In this document: positions 1-10,379 of the stretch, in pieces
Numbering within the stretch: position 1 is the first letter of the stretch
Layout of the letters: each line of letters starts with the position of its first letter
Source: Mesomycoplasma bovoculi M165/69
GTDB lineage: Bacteria > Bacillota_I > Bacilli_A > Mycoplasmatales > Metamycoplasmataceae
Length of the DNA: 64,000 bases
Assembly (NCBI RefSeq): GCF_000524555.1
Contig: NZ_CP007154.1
Span: 62,001-126,000 of the forward strand
Direction: 5' to 3'
Notes under the pieces: model-generated
Told to the model about the DNA's origin: nothing
The model's input: the letters and a program-made list of their open reading frames with translations, nothing else
Databases searched by the model: none
Translations under genes and position numbers: made by a program

Positions 1-1065
1 TTTTACAAAATGACTTTCATTTTTTAAAGCACCAGGTACTAAATAAATAGGTTGATTGTTACTATCTTTATAAAGTGGTAAATTAGGTGTTGTATCAATA
101 AAATATGCATTTTCTTTACTATCTAAATTATTATAGTAAAGGAAATTATCAAGATTATCTTTAGGTTGTGCAATTGCATTAACTAAAGCATCATTGTCTT
201 TTTTGTCAAAAACATTAATAAATTGATAAGGTAACAAAAGATATGAAGCAGTTTGTCACAATTGTGGAGCTGGTGTGCTATCGTTTCAAGCTTGACCAAT
301 ATATCTAGTTTGTCTTTCTGAAAACTTGTAATTATCTACATGTTTTGGGATGATAAAAAAGTGATCTTTTTTATCATTTAAATAAAATTTTTCAACATCA
401 ACAATGGTATTTGAGTCATAAGGGGCATTTTCTAAGTTTAAAATTCTAGCAAAACGATCAGTAGTTGAAGTGGAACTAAAGGCACTTGCAGAACCTAATA
501 AAACAAAAGGACTAAAACTAATTAGAGTGCTTGCTAAAGCAATTTTTCCACTAAATTTAATACTAATTAAAGCTGTAATTGATCCAAAAATTAAGAAAGC
601 AAATAAAGGACTAAAGAAACCTCAAATATAAAAGTAAGGAGTTTGATTAGATAAATTAAAATTAATTAAATAAAAAATTAGTGAATTTATATAGAAAAAT
701 ATAGCTCAAACAAATGCTACAAAAATTAAAAAAAGAATTTTTGTGGCAATAAAATATTGTCGATTATAAGGTTTTGTAAAAGCAATTATATCAATACTTT
801 GGCTTGATAAATCTTTAAAAATTACAAGAAATAAATAAGAAGCCAAAATAATTGTGAGTGATAAGCTAACAAAAAGATTGACAAATGAAAATAAACTAAA
901 ATTACTTTCACTTGCATAAACTTTTGACATTATTGCTAAGAAAATAGTTAATAGTAATAAAACAATACCAATTACATAAATGGCTTTTTTCTTAAGAGTT
1001 AGTTTTAATAATAATTTGAAATAATAATTTTTTTGAAAAATAAAGGTATTACTTTGCTGTTGCAA
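1..1065 (-). CDS. ABC-2 type transporter permease (partial, runs off the left edge)
   Basis: Membrane permease-like protein; its end lies beyond base 1. Reading TGA as Trp, the frame is open from a TTG start at 1065 to the window edge (355 residues seen). Hydrophobic segments are visible at about residues 27-47, 63-83, 110-135 and 142-175, with a soluble extracytoplasmic-looking stretch after that containing polar and aromatic residues. The N-terminal half resembles ABC-2 permeases, which normally work with a separate ATPase; none lies inside the window, and it would be expected further left. The TTG start is chosen because an AGAGG-like ribosome site lies about 5 nt upstream; an ATT one codon earlier is also possible, and a stop lies eight codons upstream. 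It diverges from the LDH-like gene at 1159. Substrate is unknown. Confidence 0.6.
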
Positions 1066-1114
1066 AATTGCCTCTTCTACTTTGCTCTAAATCAATGAGC
1101 AAATAAAATAAATT

Positions 1115-1130
1115 TGCTAAAATTTTAGCA
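1115..1130. promoter_or_regulatory. 16-bp perfect palindrome between divergent genes
   Basis: TGCTAAAATTTTAGCA is an uninterrupted 16-bp palindrome in the roughly 90-bp gap between the permease (minus) and the LDH-like gene (plus), 28 bp before the ATG at 1159. It could be an operator for one or both genes; it contains TAAAAT, a weak -10-like string, in both directions. Function is inferred only from symmetry and position. Confidence 0.35.
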
Positions 1131-1158
1131 CAAACTAAAAATAAATCAAGGAAAAATT

Positions 1159-2085
1159 ATGAAAATAAAAATAGGCATAATAGGTGCTTCGCTTCGTGCA
1201 ATGACTATTGTTAATAATTTAGTTGCTACTAACTCAAATGTTGAATTTATTATCATTGATAATGCGCATGAAATTGCAGAAGCACATATAAGTGATTTTG
1301 AAGACATTTTAGGTCTAAAATCTAATATTTTGTCTATAAAACATAGTGATTATCGTGAATTAAAAGATACAAATATTTTAATTATTGATGCTAAAACCCG
1401 TTTTTTTCCAGGTATGTCATTTAAAGATATTGCAATTGAAAATTCAGAAATTATATATCAAATAGCATATCAAGTTCGAAAAAATGATTTTAATGGTTTA
1501 GCTTTTATTTTAACAGAGCCAAATTCATTAATGTGCCAAGTTTTTGAGCAAGTTAGCGGTCTTATTTCTCATAAAATTATAGGTATTGGAACATTGATGG
1601 AAACTATGAGATTTAACAATTTGCTAGCTAAAAAAATTGAAAATTTTAACTATGATGCATATGCTGTTGGTGATACAAATCAAAGTTTTTTGGCTTTACA
1701 AGACTTACTCTTAAAATACACAAACTTTTCAAGTTCATTAATTGAAATTGAAAAAGTTACATATGATATTAATACTAAATCAGAAGATATTAAAATGTTA
1801 AAAAAACATTACAATTGGGCTTCTGCCTTTGTAATAAGTAAAATTATAAAAAACATAATAGAAGAAAAAAATACAAGTTTTGTCTTAAATGTTAAAAATA
1901 AAGAAGTTGATTATTTGAAAAATTCTTATTTTTCTTTACCAACTAAATTAACATTAGATGGTGTTAAAGAAATTAATATGCTTAATTTTTCAAATAAAGA
2001 AATACAACAAATTAATAGTTTAAATAAGCATAACGAAGACCTAATGTCTATGATTTTAAAGCATTTTGGAAATAAAGGGATTTAA
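1159..2085 (+). CDS. lactate/malate dehydrogenase-family protein lacking the catalytic His
   Basis: 308 residues, the size of an L-lactate dehydrogenase, with the same fold signs: an N-terminal nucleotide-binding strand-loop-helix (GIIGASLRA, residues 6-14), an acidic residue D34 at the end of strand 2, a loop with R81 (DAKTRFFPG), and GIGTLMETMRF (142-152) matching the family motif around the substrate-binding Arg. R151 is kept, but the partner Asp is Glu (E148). The segment that normally reads GEHGDS reads GDTNQS (171-176), so the proton-transfer His is Thr173, and NPVD reads EPNS (120-123). It therefore looks like a diverged or non-lactate paralogue. The start has a good ribosome site (AAGGAAAAATT before ATG). 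No TGA codons occur. It sits directly upstream of lipoamide dehydrogenase but has a 130-bp gap, so it is probably a separate unit. Confidence 0.7.
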   Translation: MKIKIGIIGASLRAMTIVNNLVATNSNVEFIIIDNAHEIAEAHISDFEDILGLKSNILSIKHSDYRELKDTNILIIDAKTRFFPGMSFKDIAIENSEIIYQIAYQVRKNDFNGLAFILTEPNSLMCQVFEQVSGLISHKIIGIGTLMETMRFNNLLAKKIENFNYDAYAVGDTNQSFLALQDLLLKYTNFSSSLIEIEKVTYDINTKSEDIKMLKKHYNWASAFVISKIIKNIIEEKNTSFVLNVKNKEVDYLKNSYFSLPTKLTLDGVKEINMLNFSNKEIQQINSLNKHNEDLMSMILKHFGNKGI

Positions 2086-2188
2086 TTTATTTATTTTTTA
2101 ATTAAATCTCACATACATTATTTAAGTTTTATTATTTTGAATTTAAAGTACATGAAAATAGAAAAAATGATAAAATTAATATTAAATT

Positions 2189-2194
2189 TATAAT
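2189..2194 (+). promoter_or_regulatory. -10 box for lipoamide dehydrogenase
   Basis: TATAAT lies 21 bp before the ATG at 2216, and an AAGGAG ribosome site follows at about 2205-2210. No clear -35 is visible, as is usual in mycoplasmas. The 130-bp gap before it is plain AT-rich sequence. Confidence 0.45.
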
Positions 2195-2215
2195 AAAAAA
2201 ATATAAGGAGAAAAA

Positions 2216-3592
2216 ATGAATAAATTTGATATTGCAATTATAGGGGCTGGTCCAGGGGGTTATTCTTTAGCTGCAATTTTGGCAAAAAGTGGTAAAAAAG
2301 TTGCGCTTTTTGAAGAAAAAAACTTTGGTGGAACTTGTGTAAATTGAGGTTGCATACCAACAAAAACACTTTTAAAATCAGCCAAAGTTCAAAATTTAAT
2401 ACACGAAAGTAAAAAATATGGAATCAGTTCATCATCCATATTTCATTTTGATGTTATTTTTAACAACGTTAAATCAAATAGTATGAAATTACAAAATGCT
2501 ATTAAAGGAACACTTACTGCTTCTGGGGTAACTATTTTTGAAGAAAGAGCTACAGTTGTGGATGATTTTCATATCAGCACTGCAAGTGGCAAAACTATTG
2601 AATTTGAAAAATTAGTTTTAGCAACAGGTTCAAGTTCAAGAAATATTCAAATTAAAGGGGCAGAACAAGCAAATATTTTCACTTCTGATGCTTTGATTTT
2701 AGGAAAAACCGATTTTGATGAATTAACAATTATTGGTGGTGGACCTATTTCACTAGAATTTGCTAATTTTTTTAGTGCATTTAATAAAACCGTAACAATT
2801 ATTGAGGGTGCACCTAAAATTTTTGGAAGATTCGATGCTGCAGTGAATGAGGCAGCTACTACATTTTTGAAAGAAAAACAAGTAAAATTGTTTGAAAACA
2901 CTAAGGTTTTAGAGTACAAAAATGGTTCTTTGATTTTAGACAAAAATGGTGAAATTTTTGAACACAAAACTAAAAATATTTTAGTTGCTGTTGGAAGAAC
3001 TCCTAATAATCAAAGTTTTGAAAAACTTGGATTAAAATTTAGTCCAAATGGATTTGTTGAAGTTAATGAATTCTTTCAAACTTCAAAACCACATATTTAT
3101 GCTTTAGGTGATGTAACAGGAAAATTAATGCTTTCAACTGTTGCTTATAAACATGGTGATATTATTGCAAAACACATTTTAACAGGAACATCTAATGAAG
3201 TGTTTAATGCTTCACAAATTCCTTGAACCATTTATGCATCAACTGAAATTGCTGGTTTAGGTCAAAGTGAAGAGCAATTGAAAAAAGATAATGTAGCATA
3301 TCAAGCTGTTACAATTCCTGCTGCAGCTCTTCCAAGAGCTCATGCTGAAAATAATTTCCAAACAGGATTTATTAAGGTTTTATTTTCAACAACTAATTTC
3401 AAACTTTTAGGGGCTTACATTTTCTTAGATAATGCTTCACTTTTAATCAATCAACTTGCATTGGCGATGAGTGCTGGATTAACTATTTTTGATTTACAGA
3501 AAAGTGCATATACTCACCCAACCTTATCAGAATCAATTTACTATATTTCAAGACAAGTAAGTTTTTCAAATTTAGATAAATCTACTAAATAA
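2216..3592 (+). CDS. pdhD: dihydrolipoyl dehydrogenase (pyruvate dehydrogenase E3)
   Basis: FAD-dependent enzyme that reoxidises dihydrolipoamide on E2 of the pyruvate dehydrogenase complex with NAD+. 458 residues. It begins with the FAD motif GAGPGG (10-15), then the redox disulfide GGTCVNWGC (about 38-46), whose Trp is a TGA codon. The NAD-binding GGGPISLE follows at about 175-182, then the second FAD motif ALGDV, and the C-terminal HPTLSE carrying the catalytic His-Glu pair. There is no fused lipoyl domain at the N-terminus. The start has a strong AAGGAG site. Other pdh genes are not in this window; rpiB follows after 20 bp and may be co-transcribed. Confidence 0.95.
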
Positions 3593-3612
3593 TTTATTAA
3601 AATAAATACAAT

Positions 3613-4047
3613 ATGAAAACAAAAATTGCATTAGCATCAGACCATGCTGGTTTTCAAAGAAAACAGGAAATTATAGACTTTTTGAAAAATAAAGGTTATG
3701 AAATAGAAGATTTAGGTCCATTTGATGAATCAAGATCTTCATATGCAGTTTATGGGAAAAAATTAGCACATCATTTACTTGAACATCCAGATAAAATCGG
3801 TATTGCGATTTGTGGCACCGGTCTTGGAATGTCGTATGCCTTGAATCGTTTCAAACATATTCGAGCAGCTCGTGTAACTAGTGTAAATGATGCATATTTG
3901 GCTAAAGCTCACAATAATGCAAATGCTCTTGCATTATCAGCGCGTTTTTCCACTGATGTAGATAATTTTGCTTTCATTGAAGAATTTTTAAAAAGCGAAT
4001 ATGAAGGCGGAAGGCATCAAGAACGTATTGATGAATTAGATAAATAA
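3613..4047 (+). CDS. rpiB: ribose-5-phosphate isomerase B (RpiB/LacAB family)
   Basis: Interconverts ribulose-5-phosphate and ribose-5-phosphate in the non-oxidative pentose phosphate pathway. 144 residues, normal for the family. Motifs: ASDHAGF (8-14) for phosphate/substrate binding, CGTGLGMSYALNR (67-79) with the active-site Cys, and HNNANALALSAR with the ring-opening His. The usual DYPD segment reads SSYAVYG. LacA/LacB (galactose-6-phosphate isomerase) share this fold, but the CGTGLG motif and the lack of a lac context favour RpiB. Its TAA stop overlaps the mutM ATG (TAATG), so the two are translationally coupled. Confidence 0.88.
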   Translation: MKTKIALASDHAGFQRKQEIIDFLKNKGYEIEDLGPFDESRSSYAVYGKKLAHHLLEHPDKIGIAICGTGLGMSYALNRFKHIRAARVTSVNDAYLAKAHNNANALALSARFSTDVDNFAFIEEFLKSEYEGGRHQERIDELDK

Positions 4048-4868
4048 TGCCTGAATTACCAGAAGTTGTGACTGTTGCAAATGAATTGCATAAACAAATT
4101 TGCAACAAAAAAATTAATAAATTTTGAGTTAAAAATTCAAAATTTATTAAAGAAATCACACCAAATGATTTTGCTAAAGAAATTGAAAATTCTATTGTTA
4201 CAAAAGTTACCAACAAAGCTAAACATATTTTAATATTTTTAGATAATAACAAAGTTATTATTTCTCATCTTAGAATGAGTGGCAAATATTTTAGCAACCA
4301 AAACCATATTGGTAGACAACATGATTATGTTTTTTTTGAATTTTCAGACAAGAGCGTGCTAATTTACAATGATGCACGACAATTTGGAACTTTTCATTTA
4401 AGAAACATTGAAAACCTGTTTACAACAAAACCACTCATCAATGTAGCTAATGAACCTTTTGATATTAATTTTGATGATTTTTATTTAAAATTATCTAAGA
4501 TAAAAAGAGTTATAAAAACAGCTTTGCTAGACCAAAGTTTGATTAGTGGGCTTGGTAATATTTATGTGGATGAAGTCTTATTTGCATCTAAAGTAGCACC
4601 ATGGGAAGTCTCTAGTTCAATTAGCAAAAACAAAGCGCTTGAAATTTTAAAAAATAGTCAAAGAATTTTAAAAGAGTCTATAAAATTGGGTGGGTCTAGT
4701 ATAAATTCTTATACATCCTTAGATGCAAAAGAGGGATCTTTTCAAAACTTTTTACAAGTTCACACAAAAAAAGATAAACCTTGCCCAAATTGTCAAAAAT
4801 TAATTGAGAAAATAACAATAAATGGAAGAGGAACCTATTTTTGTAGGAAATGTCAAAATGAAAAATAA
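4047..4868 (+). CDS. mutM: formamidopyrimidine-DNA glycosylase (Fpg/MutM)
   Basis: Base-excision repair glycosylase/lyase that removes 8-oxoguanine and FAPy lesions. 273 residues. It starts with MPELPEV, in which Pro2 is the catalytic nucleophile and Glu3 and Glu6 are kept. A loop with LRMSGK (about 75-80) and a helix-two-turn-helix (LLDQSLISGLGNIYVDE) follow. The C-terminal zinc finger has CPNC and CRKC pairs. One Trp is TGA. ATG overlaps the rpiB stop by one base. The final codons overlap the start of the Smr gene. Confidence 0.95.
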
Positions 4869-5223
4869 GAAAACAAAATTTATAAGTACAACATTAAGTA
4901 AAAGTTTTGAACAATGGGAAAAGGATTTTGCTAATAAATCAGCAACCAATAATGTGCCTGATATAAATTATAATTTAAATTCAAGTAATTCACGTTATGA
5001 TTTGCATGGTATAGATACTCAAGAATTAAATAGAATTATGCCAAATATTATTAGGGATTTTTTAAACAATATAAATCAAAATGAAATTGAAATTGTTACA
5101 GGTGAAGGTACTGGTGCTTTAGCAACTGAGTTAGAAGATTTGATTTGAAAAAATTATAGGGACCAAATTCAATGTGAAAAATCACCTATCAGCGCTTCAT
5201 TTATTTTAAGAAAAATTAAATAA
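4858..5223 (+). CDS. stand-alone Smr-domain protein
   Basis: 121 residues. The C-terminal half has the Smr (MutS2 C-terminal) pattern: YDLHGIDTQEL near residues 44-54 and VTGEGTGAL near 82-90, matching the LDxHG and HGxGxG motifs of this family of nucleic-acid nucleases, with the second His replaced by Thr. The N-terminal 40 residues are polar and probably flexible. The start at 4858 is preferred over an in-frame ATG at 4822 because of the GTAGGAAA ribosome site; it lies 11 bp inside the mutM end. One Trp (TGA) near residue 98. Role in mismatch/recombination or RNA cleavage is inferred from family only. Confidence 0.75.
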
Positions 5224-5241
5224 ATCTTATTTGACAAGCAA

Positions 5242-5287
5242 ACACATTTAAACACAATAATGTTTAGATGTGTTTTTATTTTTTTAA
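5242..5287 (+). terminator. intrinsic terminator after the mutM-smr operon
   Basis: A 13-bp stem with one G-T pair (arms 5242-5254 and 5261-5273, loop CAATAA) is followed by a T-rich run. It ends the plus-strand unit that begins at 2216. Confidence 0.85.
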
Positions 5288-5299
5288 AAATTACGTTTA

Positions 5300-5334
5300 T
5301 TTTATTGCTTCTTTTTATTTTTGAAGCAATAAAA
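5300..5334. repeat. 12-bp perfect inverted repeat
   Basis: TTTTATTGCTTC (5300-5311) and GAAGCAATAAAA (5323-5334) are perfect complements separated by 11 nt. It comes 26 bp after the terminator and is not followed by a T run on either strand, so it may be a back-up terminator, an RNA stabiliser or a protein site. Confidence 0.4.
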
Positions 5335-5488
5335 ACATAGGTATTTAAATTAAGGTTATTACTAAGATTGAGTATACTAAAATATTGTGATTTCTAAAAA
5401 TGAATAAATTATCCTTATTTTTAAATTATTTGAATTTTACAACAAAAATATTTTTTAAATGTTTTACCATTTACCTCAATAAATTTAG

Positions 5489-5494
5489 TATAAT
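5489..5494 (+). promoter_or_regulatory. -10 box for RNase J
   Basis: TATAAT in the string TTTAGTATAATTTG, 78 bp before the RNase J ATG. A TTACCA at 5464-5469 is a possible weak -35 at 19 bp. The implied 5' leader is about 70 nt. Confidence 0.45.
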
Positions 5495-5572
5495 TTGTTA
5501 AAAAATTATATATTTAAACAATCATTAATAATATTCTAGTTATTTAATTATAACTACAAAGAATGGATATTT

Positions 5573-7516
5573 ATGGCATCAACACTCAACCCTACTCGCT
5601 TTTTCGGGCTTGGTGGTATGCAAGAAATTGGAAAATCAACACTTGTAATCGAAGATGACAATGATATTGTCATCATTGATGCAGGGATTAAGTTTGCTAA
5701 TATCTTTGCTACAGGAATCAAGGGAATGGTTCCAAATTATGAGTATTTAAAAACTAATGAACACAAAATTCGAGGAATTTTTGTCACTCATGGCCACGAA
5801 GACCACATTGGCGGAATAGTTTATCTTGTTCAACAAGTTAAAATCCCTACTATTTATGCACCAAGAATTGCTGCTGAATATTTAAGAGCAAAATTTGCTG
5901 AACAAAAAATTCATACTAATATCGAATTTGTTGAAATACAAAAAGATAATGTATTTCAATTTAATACATTAACTGTTGATTTTTGAACAGCTCAACATTC
6001 AATCCCAGATGCTTTTGGAGTTAGAGTTAAGTCAGCTCATGGGTCAATTATGTGTACTGGTGATTTTCGTTTTGATTACACACCTATTGGAAATTACACC
6101 GATTTTGATAGACTAAAAGAGATTGGAAATGAAAGGTTAACTCTTCTTTTTTCAGATTCTACTAACGCTATGAGACCAGCGCATTCACCATCTGAACGTG
6201 ATATTTTAGCTGATATCGAAATGCACATGCGAGCAGCAACTAAAAAAATTATTGTTACTGCATTTGCTTCAAACTTAACTAGAATTAAAGCTATTATGGA
6301 ACTTGGTATTAAACTTAACAAAAAAATTGTGATGTTTGGTCGTTCTATGGTTAATGGGATAAATATAGGAAGAAAAATAGGTTATATTCAAATTCCAGAT
6401 GAATATTTTGCTCAAAAGGATTTGAAGCAATATGATTCTAATGAATTGCTAATTTTGACTACAGGAAGTCAAGGTGAACAGCTAGCAGCTCTTGATAGAA
6501 TGTCCAACCGAAAACACCCAAAAGTATCTATAGAATCCAAAGACTTAGTTATTTTTTCATCTTCACCAATTCCTGGAAATAAAATTAAAATTGAGCATTT
6601 AATTAATAGACTTTATAAATTAAATGCAATTATCAAAGAAAATGGACCTGATGGTTACTTACACACTTCAGGACATGCTTACAAACAGGAACATGAAAAA
6701 ATATTTAGATTTACAAGACCTAAATATTTTTTCCCTTACCATGGTGAATATAGAATGTGTTTAGCTCATAAACAAACAGCTATTGAGTGTGGAGTGGATC
6801 CTAAAAATGTTTATATTCCACAAAATGGACAAGTGTTTCAAATGATTAATGGTGAAATTAGTCCAACTAAAACTTTTATACCTTGTGAACCTATTTATAT
6901 TGATGGTGAAATTATTTCTAAAGAAAATACTCGTATCATTAATGAGCGTGAAACAATGCGTGAAAATGGTTTTGTGTATGCTTTAGTACCTATTCACAAA
7001 GAGAAAAATATAATTGCAGGAAGAATTCGAATTATTTCCCGTGGTGCTTATGTTGTTAAAAACTCAGGTGATTTCATAAATGAGATTCGAAGACTTGTTC
7101 ACTCTTCTGTTTTATTTTTATTAAAAAATAAAGAAAATTATAGTGTTCCACAAATTAAACAACTAATTAAAAATAGGTTGCAAACTTTTTTTCATAAAGA
7201 AAGAAGACGCAAGCCAGCAATTTTGTCTTCAATTGTTTTTGTAGATGAAACATATGATTTTTTGAAAGAATACAAAAATAGTGAACAACCTTCTAAAAGC
7301 GTTCAAAATAAAGAGGTTCAGTCACAATCAAAAGTGAAAAATAAGAAATTCCACAATAAAAATCAAGCAATAAAAGAAAATGGAAGAGATTCTAACACAA
7401 AAGAAAAACCCAAATTTTCAAAACATAAATTTAGACCTAAATTTTCTAAAAAACCTATAAAAACAAAGGTAAATGAAGATAAAGGAGAAACAAGTGGACC
7501 ACAAAGACACTCATAA
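5573..7516 (+). CDS. rnjA: ribonuclease J (catalytically complete paralogue)
   Basis: Metallo-beta-lactamase/beta-CASP ribonuclease with 5'-exo and endonuclease activity in mRNA decay and rRNA processing. 647 residues, longer than the usual 555 or so. Active-site motif THGHEDH is intact (H73, H75, D77, H78). Later ligands are also present: the GDFRFD aspartate, SGHA in the beta-CASP part and FPYHGE. After about residue 550 there is a Lys/Gln/Asn-rich basic tail ending near 647, likely RNA-binding or flexible. The ATG at 5573 is chosen by homology; the ribosome site is weak. Its last 23 bp overlap the uvrA start. A second, degenerate RNase J lies at 60616-62304 (minus). Confidence 0.92.
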
Positions 7517-10328
7517 TTTTATTTATATTCATGGTGCTAAGGAAAATAATTTAAAAAATTTAGATTTAGTTATTCCTAAAAATAAGTTAGTTTTAGTAAC
7601 TGGTGTTTCAGGTTCTGGTAAATCTTCACTAGCTTTTGGAACTATTTATGAAGAAGGGAAACGTCGCTATATTAATTCTCTTAGTTCTTATGCTCGCCAA
7701 TTTTTAGGCGGTACAAAAAAACCTAGTGTTGAAGGAATTTATGGACTTGCTCCAGCAATTTCAATTGAACAAAAAACAACACATAATAATCCAAGATCAA
7801 CAGTTGGAACAGTTACAGAAATCTATGATTATATCCGTTTGTTATTTTCAAAAATAGGAAGACCTTTTTGTCCGACTCACAAAAAGGAGATTACTGCACA
7901 AAAAATGGCAACGATTTTAGACACCATTTTTTCATTTCCAGTAAACACTAAAATTATAATTTTAGCCCCAATTGTAGAATCGGAAAAAGGAACCCACCAA
8001 AATTTAATTGAACGTTTACGTGCAGAAGGTTTTGTGCGAGTAAAAATTAATGGTAGTTTTTATTATTTGCAAGATGAAATTAATCTTGCAAAAAACCAAA
8101 AACATACAATTGAGTTAGTAATTGATAGAACTATTTTAGATCGCAATGATCAACAAAGAATCACAGCCGCACTTGATTTAGCTTTTGAACAAGGCAAAGG
8201 GGTTGCGATTGTTGACTTTGTTGGTTATGAAACTATTAGATTTTCAAAATTACAGGCTTGTGATGAAGGTGATTTTAATATGCCAACAATTGAAAATCGA
8301 CTTTTTTCATTTAATTCACCTTATGGAATGTGTTCAGTTTGCAAAGGGCTTGGAACAAAATTAGAGGCCGATTTTGATTTGGTTGCTCCTGACAAACATT
8401 TTTCTATTGAACAAGGTGGATTGCGTTATTTTGGAAAATCTATAAACACAAAGTCTATTGAATGACAAGAATTTGAAGTTCTCCTAAATTTACATAATAT
8501 TGACAAATCAGTCCCAATTGGTGAATTAAGTTCAGCAGCTAAAAAAATAATCAAATATGGGACATATGAAGACATAAATTACACTTTATATTCAGAAAGT
8601 GGTAAAAAACATACTTTTTCAAGGCCAATTCCTGGAATTTTAACAAGAATTGAAAAGAAATATTTAGAAACTAGTAGTGAAGAATTAAGGGCCTGATACA
8701 AAAAATTTATGTCTGAATTTCCATGCCAAAGTTGCCAAGGTTCTCGTTTAAATGAATTTGCCCTTTCTGTAAAAATAAAGGATTACAATATTTTCGAACT
8801 TGGAAATTTATCTATTGAGGAAACCTTAGATTTTTTTGAAAAATTAGAACTCAATGATTTTGAAACTCAGGTTTCTAAAACTATTTTAGATGAAATACAA
8901 ACACGTTTATCTTTTTTAAAAAATGTAGGTTTAGATTATTTATCACTAAATCGTGGAGCTGCAACATTATCAGGCGGAGAATCCCAACGTATTAAATTAG
9001 CTAGTCAAATTGGGTCTAAGTTAACAGGTGTGCTTTATGTTTTAGATGAACCTTCAATTGGTTTGCACCAAAAAGATAATCAAAAATTAATTGATTCACT
9101 AAAACAAATGGTTGAAATAGGGAACACATTAATTGTTGTTGAACATGATGAAGAAACTATTTTAGCAGCTGATCACATTATTGACATTGGACCATTTGCT
9201 GGAGAACAAGGTGGTCATTTAATTGCCCAAGGCGACTTGCAAACTATTAAGGATGCGCCCGAATCATTAACAGGACAATTTTTAAGTGGAAAACGTGAAA
9301 TAAAAGTTCCTAAAATTCGTCGACCAGGCAATGGACAACACATTATTATTGAAGGTGCAAAAGAAAATAATCTAAAGAATTTAAGTGTAGATATTCCACT
9401 TGGTAAATTTGTTGTTGTTACTGGTGTTTCAGGTTCTGGTAAATCTTCTCTTGTTAATGAGATTCTGGTTAAAGGTGTTTCAAAAGAGCTTCATGGAACT
9501 CAAGTAAAAGTGGGAGAGTGCAAAAGTATCAAAGGAATTTATAACTTAGACAAAATTGTTTCAGTTTCTCAATCACCAATAGGACGAACACCACGTTCAA
9601 ACCCTGCAACTTACACAGGGGTTTTTGATGAAATTAGAGATGTGTTCGCAGCCACTGAAGAGGCTCGAGCTCGAGGATATATTAAAGGCAAATTTTCATT
9701 TAACCTACCCCATGGTCGCTGTGATAAATGCCAAGGTGATGGACAAATAAAAATTGAAATGTATTTTATGCCAGACATTTATGTTTTATGTGATCACTGC
9801 AATGGCAAACGTTATCAACAAGAAGTTCTAGAAATTAAATACAAAGGAAAATCTATTGCAGATGTTCTAGAAATGTCTATTGAGCAAGCCTATGAATTTT
9901 TTGCAAATCGTATAAAAATAAAGGAAAAATTACAAACTTTAATTGATGTAGGCTTGTCATACATTAGTCTCGGACAATCAGCTACTACACTTTCAGGTGG
10001 GGAAGCTCAACGCATCAAATTAGCAACATATTTACAGAAAAAACCAACAGGAAAATCACTTTTTGTTTTAGACGAACCAACAACAGGATTACACAGCTAT
10101 GATGTTGCTAATCTAATTAATGTTTTAAACAGAATTGTAGACAATGGCGATAGCGTTGTTGTAATTGAGCATAATCTTGATATGATTAAAGTTGCTGATT
10201 ATATAATTGATTTAGGACCAACAGGTGGACATGGTGGTGGGCGAATTGTTGCTAAAGGGACACCAGAAGCTGTGGCTAAAAATGAAAATTCATTTACTGG
10301 ACAATATTTAAAATTGCTATTAAAATAA
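7494..10328 (+). CDS. uvrA: excinuclease ABC subunit A
   Basis: Damage-recognition ATPase of nucleotide excision repair, working as a dimer with UvrB. 944 residues, normal length. Two ABC ATPase halves: Walker [10 protein letters not shown] in each, signature [11 protein letters not shown] (first) and [11 protein letters not shown] (second), and Walker B VLDEPS/VLDEPT. Zinc modules: CPTHK (first), CSVCKG and CQSCQGS (middle), and CDKCQGDG with CDHCNGK (second). The start is GTG at 7494, with AAAGGAG 6 nt upstream; this gives the expected [11 protein letters not shown]-terminus. It overlaps rnjA by 23 bp. Two Trp are TGA (8462, 8695). A 29-bp sequence is identical in both ATPase halves (7599-7627 and 9420-9448). 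Confidence 0.96.
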
Positions 10329-10379
10329 AGTAATTTTATAACTTTAAATATTAAAATATTATATTTTTAAAGGAGAAAT

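Larger units (their letters stand above)
5224..5572. other. 349-bp gene-free region with terminator, second hairpin and promoter
   Basis: No reading frame or RNA gene is seen. The region holds an intrinsic terminator closing the lpd-rpiB-mutM-smr run, a second perfect hairpin and a -10 box for RNase J, each listed separately. The remainder (about 5340-5480) is plain AT-rich sequence. Confidence 0.6.

Noticed and set aside
7473-7494. ATG at 7473 as the uvrA start
   Set aside because: GTG at 7494 has AAAGGAG 6 nt upstream and gives the conserved UvrA N-terminus; the earlier ATG has no ribosome site.
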